From positions 1 through 9,001 of the forward strand of contig CAYXGE010000075.1 in assembly GCA_964464435.1 (NCBI GenBank): a DNA stretch of 9,001 bases. The letters run 5' to 3'. The notes below the pieces were generated by a model. It saw only the letters and a program-made list of their open reading frames with translations, was not told where the DNA came from and did no database searches. Source of the stretch: CAYXGE01 sp964464435. Lineage in GTDB: Bacteria; Pseudomonadota; Gammaproteobacteria; Burkholderiales; Methylophilaceae. The first letter of the stretch is position 1. The number at the start of each line of letters is the position of its first letter. The position numbers and the translations under genes are program-made. Shown here piece after piece: positions 5,617 through 9,001 of the stretch.

Positions 5617-6969
5617 ATGTTAGAAAACTTAACTGGTCGTTTACAAGGCGTCATTAAAACACTGCGTGGTCACGCCAGACTCACAGAAGAAAACATTGCC
5701 GATGCCATGCGAGAAGTACGTATGGCCTTGCTTGAGGCAGATGTTGCCTTGCCAGTGGTGAAAGAGTTTATTGCCAAAGTAAAAGAGCGCGCGCAAGGCA
5801 AAGAAGTGCTAGCAAGCTTAACCCCAGGGCAAGCGGTGATTCAGGTGGTGCATGAAGAGCTCACCGAACTCATGGGCAAGGCTAACTCAGAGCTCAATTT
5901 AGCCACCAACCCGCCCGCCATTATTTTAATGGCAGGGTTGCAGGGTTCAGGTAAAACCACCACTTCTGGCAAACTTGCCAAAAAGCTCAAAGAACAAAAG
6001 AAAAAGGTATTGCTGGTGAGTGCCGACGTGTATCGCCCTGCGGCGATTGAGCAATTACGCACTTTGGCAAAAAATTTACAAGTAGACTTTTTTGAATCGA
6101 ATACCAGCCAAAAACCAGCTGACATTGCGGCTAGTGCTTTAGACCACGCTAAACGTCATTATTATGATGTGCTGATTGTGGATACGGCAGGGCGCTTGGC
6201 AATAGATGAAGCCATGATGGCCGAAATCAAGCAAATTCATGCCTTGCTTAACCCCATTGAAACCTTGTTTGTAGTGGATGCCATGCAGGGTCAAGATGCG
6301 GTGAATACGGCACGTGCCTTTAATGACACCATTGCGCTTACAGGTGTGGTGCTTACTAAAATGGACGGTGACTCACGCGGCGGTGCGGCACTCTCGGTGC
6401 GCCATGTCACAGGCAAGCCCATTAAGTTTATTGGTGTGAGTGAAAAAGTAGACGGTTTAGAGCCGTTTCACCCCGAGCGCATGGCATCACGCGTATTGGG
6501 TATGGGCGATGTGTTATCGCTAATTGAGCAAGCCCAGCAAAATGTGGACATGAAAGAGGCGCAACGATTTGCCGATAAACTCAAAACAGGCAAAGGTTTT
6601 GACCTCAATGACTTTAAAGCGCAAATTGCACAAATGCGTAATATGGGCGGCATGGGTGCGCTCATGGATAAAATGCCTGCGCAAATGGCGGGTATGGCAA
6701 GCCAAATGAACGCGGCAGAAGCTGAAAAAAACGTGCGCCGAATTGAAGGCATTATTAACTCGATGACGCCGCTAGAGCGTAGCAAACCAGAAGTGATTAA
6801 AGCCACGCGTAAACGCCGCATTGCCGCGGGTGCAGGCGTGCAAGTGCAAGAAGTCAACCGCTTGTTAAATCAGTTTGAAGAAACGCAAAAAATCATGAAA
6901 ATGGTGTCAAAAGGCGGCATGGGTAAACTCATGCGTGCTATGCAAGGACGCTTTCCTGGTATGCGCTAA
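5617..6969 (+). CDS. ffh: Signal recognition particle protein Ffh (SRP54 GTPase)
   Basis: Ffh binds 4.5S RNA and the signal sequences of nascent inner-membrane proteins, and with its receptor FtsY delivers ribosomes to the SecYEG translocon. The 450 residues are the usual length. The helical N domain covers about 1-90, including ALLEADVALPVVKEF. The G domain (about 100-295) has P-loop GLQGSGKT (107-114), DVYRPAA (137-143), DTAGR (189-193), TKMD (247-250) and GVSEK (273-277). The M domain (about 300-434) is Met-rich and includes the RNA-binding helix-turn-helix around RKRRIAAGAGVQVQEVNRLL (398-417). A weak TGAG lies six bases before the ATG, and the sequence starts exactly as the family does. 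The stop codon lies two bases from the stop of the convergent small gene, leaving no room for a separate terminator. Confidence 0.98.
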   Translation: MLENLTGRLQGVIKTLRGHARLTEENIADAMREVRMALLEADVALPVVKEFIAKVKERAQGKEVLASLTPGQAVIQVVHEELTELMGKANSELNLATNPPAIILMAGLQGSGKTTTSGKLAKKLKEQKKKVLLVSADVYRPAAIEQLRTLAKNLQVDFFESNTSQKPADIAASALDHAKRHYYDVLIVDTAGRLAIDEAMMAEIKQIHALLNPIETLFVVDAMQGQDAVNTARAFNDTIALTGVVLTKMDGDSRGGAALSVRHVTGKPIKFIGVSEKVDGLEPFHPERMASRVLGMGDVLSLIEQAQQNVDMKEAQRFADKLKTGKGFDLNDFKAQIAQMRNMGGMGALMDKMPAQMAGMASQMNAAEAEKNVRRIEGIINSMTPLERSKPEVIKATRKRRIAAGAGVQVQEVNRLLNQFEETQKIMKMVSKGGMGKLMRAMQGRFPGMR

Positions 6970-6971
6970 AC

Positions 6972-7394
6972 TTAGTAGCCTGCACCAAGTTGTTGTTGCA
7001 AGGCTTTATCATGATACGTGGTGGCCTGTTTACTAGGTTTGCCTTTAACTTTTACGCTCGCAACCACATTGTAAGTGCCGTTTTTAATGGCTTGTTGTTG
7101 CATATCCTTTGGGCAAGCTTTGTCTGTATAAATGATGGTTTCATCTTTTACACATTTATGTATATCTGTTTTAGCAGATGAGGGTGATGCAAAAGGGTTT
7201 TTGCGTGGCTCTTTGCTAATGGGGTTTTGCTTCGCTTGGTCAATAATCGCTTGTACGCGGTTTAAATCATCTTGCATTGATGCCGCAGTCATCTTTTCTT
7301 CTAATGGTAAGTCTCTATTTTTAAATAAATATTGAGCTGCCCCAGCCGAGGCAAAAACAACAATGGCAATAATGAATATGTTAGAAAGTTTCAT
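6972..7394 (-). CDS. Small membrane-anchored or secreted protein with DUF4124-like domain
   Basis: The 140-residue product has an N-terminal hydrophobic segment (about residues 4-24) that is either a signal peptide (possible cleavage near SAGAA, 16-20) or a membrane anchor. A charged, helical linker rich in Asp, Gln and Lys follows (about 30-55), then a Pro/Ser-rich part (about 57-76). The domain at about 78-100 reads HKCVKDETIIYTDKACP, the pattern of DUF4124: a Cys, a short beta-hairpin with YTD, and a second Cys (C81 and C94, likely a disulfide in the periplasm). The rest is basic and Gln-rich. DUF4124 proteins are common in beta- and gammaproteobacteria; their function is unknown. A good promoter lies just upstream, so it is probably monocistronic. 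It converges on ffh with only two bases between the stops. Confidence 0.78.
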   Translation of the reverse strand: MKLSNIFIIAIVVFASAGAAQYLFKNRDLPLEEKMTAASMQDDLNRVQAIIDQAKQNPISKEPRKNPFASPSSAKTDIHKCVKDETIIYTDKACPKDMQQQAIKNGTYNVVASVKVKGKPSKQATTYHDKALQQQLGAGY

Positions 7395-7422
7395 GGCATA
7401 AATCTTGTTATTTGTTTAGCGC

Positions 7423-7451
7423 ATTCTAACTTTGCAATGTTTAAGTGGCAA
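7423..7451 (-). promoter_or_regulatory. Sigma-70-type promoter of the DUF4124-like gene
   Basis: On the minus strand TTGCCA (plus-strand 7446-7451; 5 of 6 matches to TTGACA) and TAGAAT (7423-7428; 5 of 6 matches to TATAAT) are separated by exactly 17 bases. Transcription would start near 7416, leaving a leader of about 20 bases before the ATG at 7394. This is the best promoter match in the window. Confidence 0.65.
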
Positions 7452-7582
7452 GCCAGCGGTTAGCTTGATTTGCTATTCACGTTTTAGCAGGCTAAAAGCA
7501 TCGAAGTCATATGCTCTCTTACGTTGCCATTTCAAGTCCACATGGAAAATGTGGGATCAATGATAATAATATGCAAGCGACG
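7452..7582. other. Intergenic stretch with two small hairpins, no gene seen
   Basis: Between the promoter of the DUF4124-like gene and the prpD terminator I find no coding frame with family features. Two small perfect inverted repeats are present: TTTTAGC/GCTAAAA around AG (7482-7497) and CCACAT/ATGTGG around GGAAA (7538-7554). Neither has a convincing T-tract on the strand where it would be needed. They may be structural noise, an operator for the DUF4124-like gene, or processing sites in the prpD read-through RNA. Confidence 0.35.
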
Positions 7583-7606
7583 AAAAAAAGCCGACTGAAG
7601 TCGGCT
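7583..7606 (-). terminator. Intrinsic terminator downstream of prpD
   Basis: On the minus strand a perfect 7-base stem AGCCGAC-TTCA-GTCGGCT (plus-strand 7589-7606) with a four-base loop runs directly into a T-run (seen as A7 at 7583-7589). It begins 25 bases after the prpD stop. GC-rich stem, small loop and immediate T-tract make this a textbook Rho-independent terminator, so prpD is the last gene of its transcription unit. Confidence 0.88.
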
Positions 7607-7630
7607 AGGGTCTTTCTAGGGGTTTAAAAG

Positions 7631-9001
7631 TTAAATCACAAACATATCAACAAACTCGTTTACAGGCATGGCAGAAAGCTCAGCTTCGTCCATACATGCG
7701 CTCAGAATCGTTTCTTGCTGTTTGGCTGGAAAGCGGCGCGCCAAGTTGACTTTGAATTTTTTAACCAACTCAGGAATGCCTTCATTACGGCGGCGGCGAT
7801 GACCAATCGGGTATTCCACCGCGATTTGTTCTGATTTTGTGCCATCTTTAAAGAAAATTTGAATGGCGTTGGCAATCGAACGTTTTTCAGGGTTGTGGTA
7901 ATCCTCACTGTAGGGTTTGTGTTCTACACATTGCATCTTGTCACGTAGCGCATCAATGCGTGGGTCTGCAGCTACATTGTCTTCATAATCCGCTGCGGTG
8001 AGGTTGCCTTTGAGTAAGCCAATGGCACTCATGTATTGAATGCAGTGGTCACGGTCTGCAGGGTTATCCAACGGGCCTTGTTTATCAATAATGCGGATGG
8101 CTGATTCGTGCGTAGTGATGACAATTTTGTCGATTTGCGCAATTTTTTCCATGGTGTCGAGTTTGTTGCCGACTTGTGCATGCAGCTGGAAGGCGCATTC
8201 AACGGCGGTTTGTGCGTGGAATTCCGCTGGGAATGAAATTTTAAACAGGACGTTTTCCATGACATAACTGCCATATGGGCGTTGGAATTTAAACGCTTGA
8301 CCTTTAAAGGAAACATCGTAAAAGCCCCATGTTTTGGCGGTGAGCGCTGATGGATAGCCCATTTCGCCTTTTATGGTCATGAGCGCTAAACGCACTGCGC
8401 GAGAGGTAGCATCACCCGCCGCCCAAGATTTACGTGAGCCTGTGTTGGGGCTGTGGCGATAAGTACGCAAGCTTTGACCATCCACCCATGCGTTTGAAAC
8501 AGCGTTGATAATGTCTTCTTTAGTGCCGCCAAGCAAGCCAGTAACAACGGCGGTAGACGCGACTTTGACTAAAATCACATGGTCTAAACCGACGCGGTTA
8601 AAGCTGTTTTCTAGCGCTAAAACGCCTTGAATTTCATGCGCTTTAATCATGGCAACTAGCACGTGGCGCATGGTGAGTGGCTTTTTACCTGCGGCTACGC
8701 GAGTGCGTGAAATCCAATCGGCTGTAGCTAAAATACCGCCTAGGTTATCAGAAGGGTGACCCCATTCTGCGGCTAACCAAGTGTCGTTAAAGTCTAACCA
8801 GCGCACCATTGCACCAATGTTAAACGCCCCTAAAATAGGGTCTAGCTGAAATTGTGTACCTGGAATTTTTGCGCCATTGGGCACGGTGGTGCCAGGGACG
8901 ACTGGACCAAGCAATTTGGTGCAAGCAGGGTAAGACAAGGCCTCTAAACCACAACCTAGCGTATCCATCAGGCAATAACGCGCGGTATCAATGGCTTCAT
9001 T
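7631..9001 (-). CDS. prpD: 2-methylcitrate dehydratase (PrpD), N-terminus cut by window edge
   Basis: PrpD dehydrates 2-methylcitrate to 2-methyl-cis-aconitate in the methylcitric acid cycle, which turns propionyl-CoA into pyruvate and succinate. The frame is open to the window edge, giving 456 visible residues; the Met at 8968 is internal (DTARYCLMDTLGCG), so about 27 residues are missing against the ~483 of E. coli PrpD. The MmgE/PrpD pattern is plain throughout: LDFNDTWLAAEWGHPSDN (visible residues 69-86), ALENSFNRVGLDHV, WVDGQSLRTYRHSPNTGSRK, GDATSRAVR, RPYGSYVMENVLFKISFPAE, NPADRDHCIQYM, YPIGHRRRR, and the C-terminal MPVNEFVDMFVI. Match to the E. coli protein, from memory, is end to end with no frameshift. 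An intrinsic terminator follows, so other prp genes, if present, should lie upstream beyond the right edge. Confidence 0.96.
   Translation of the reverse strand, partial: NEAIDTARYCLMDTLGCGLEALSYPACTKLLGPVVPGTTVPNGAKIPGTQFQLDPILGAFNIGAMVRWLDFNDTWLAAEWGHPSDNLGGILATADWISRTRVAAGKKPLTMRHVLVAMIKAHEIQGVLALENSFNRVGLDHVILVKVASTAVVTGLLGGTKEDIINAVSNAWVDGQSLRTYRHSPNTGSRKSWAAGDATSRAVRLALMTIKGEMGYPSALTAKTWGFYDVSFKGQAFKFQRPYGSYVMENVLFKISFPAEFHAQTAVECAFQLHAQVGNKLDTMEKIAQIDKIVITTHESAIRIIDKQGPLDNPADRDHCIQYMSAIGLLKGNLTAADYEDNVAADPRIDALRDKMQCVEHKPYSEDYHNPEKRSIANAIQIFFKDGTKSEQIAVEYPIGHRRRRNEGIPELVKKFKVNLARRFPAKQQETILSACMDEAELSAMPVNEFVDMFVI

Noticed and set aside
6468..6857. A 129-codon antisense frame over ffh
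   Set aside because: It is a shadow of the conserved Ffh M domain; its Met/Ser/Ala/Ile-rich content follows from the reverse of Met-rich codons, and no family is recognisable.
7571..7627. An 18-codon ATG frame running through the prpD terminator
   Set aside because: It is too short, lacks a ribosome binding site, and spans the terminator hairpin, which explains the sequence.
8966..8968. The Met at 8968 as the start of PrpD
   Set aside because: The frame continues upstream to the window edge with family-like sequence (IDTARYCLMDTLGCG), so this Met is internal and the gene is truncated by the window.
1..9001. Mobile elements, CRISPR arrays, tRNA or rRNA genes, defence systems
   Set aside because: I looked on both strands for transposase motifs, regularly spaced repeats, tRNA-like cloverleaf sequence and toxin-antitoxin or restriction motifs and saw none; the genes are ordinary housekeeping genes with uniform codon use.

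Overview
The window is a stretch of chromosomal housekeeping DNA from a moderately AT-rich Gram-negative bacterium. The proteins read as betaproteobacterial: a CDP-alcohol type PssA beside LeuA, Ffh beside a YpjD/CcsA-like membrane protein, a DUF4124-type envelope protein, and a full-type 2-methylcitrate dehydratase. My best guess is the Methylophilaceae (a Methylotenera-like methylotroph, some of which carry the methylcitric acid cycle). That assignment comes from remembered gene content and base composition, not from a search.

Left part (1-3086): the 5' end of tgt (tRNA queuosine modification) points left off the window. Divergent from it is pssA (phosphatidylserine synthesis), then a possible 40-residue small membrane ORF that is Leu-rich and has a basic tail, then leuA (first committed step of leucine synthesis). 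The roughly 120 bases before leuA hold an unusual cluster of short perfect inverted repeats. Middle (3087-5533): a YedA-like EamA exporter and a HAD-IB phosphatase that starts at TTG form a likely two-gene unit, convergent with a YpjD/CcsA-like membrane protein. A long imperfect inverted repeat separates leuA from the exporter.

Right part (5534-9001): ffh (the SRP54 GTPase) is divergent from the ypjD-like gene. It ends two bases from a convergent small secreted or membrane-anchored DUF4124-like gene, which has a good sigma-70 promoter. The window closes with prpD on the minus strand, cut at its N-terminus by the window edge and followed by a convincing intrinsic terminator.

The genes do not form one pathway. 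They are several short transcription units for lipid, amino acid, protein-targeting, tRNA and propionate metabolism. I see no insertion sequence, phage gene, CRISPR array, tRNA or rRNA, and no convincing new defence or mobile system. The items most worth a second look are the short ORF with the palindrome cluster ahead of leuA, the hairpin between leuA and the exporter, and the HAD phosphatase as a candidate histidinol-phosphatase.
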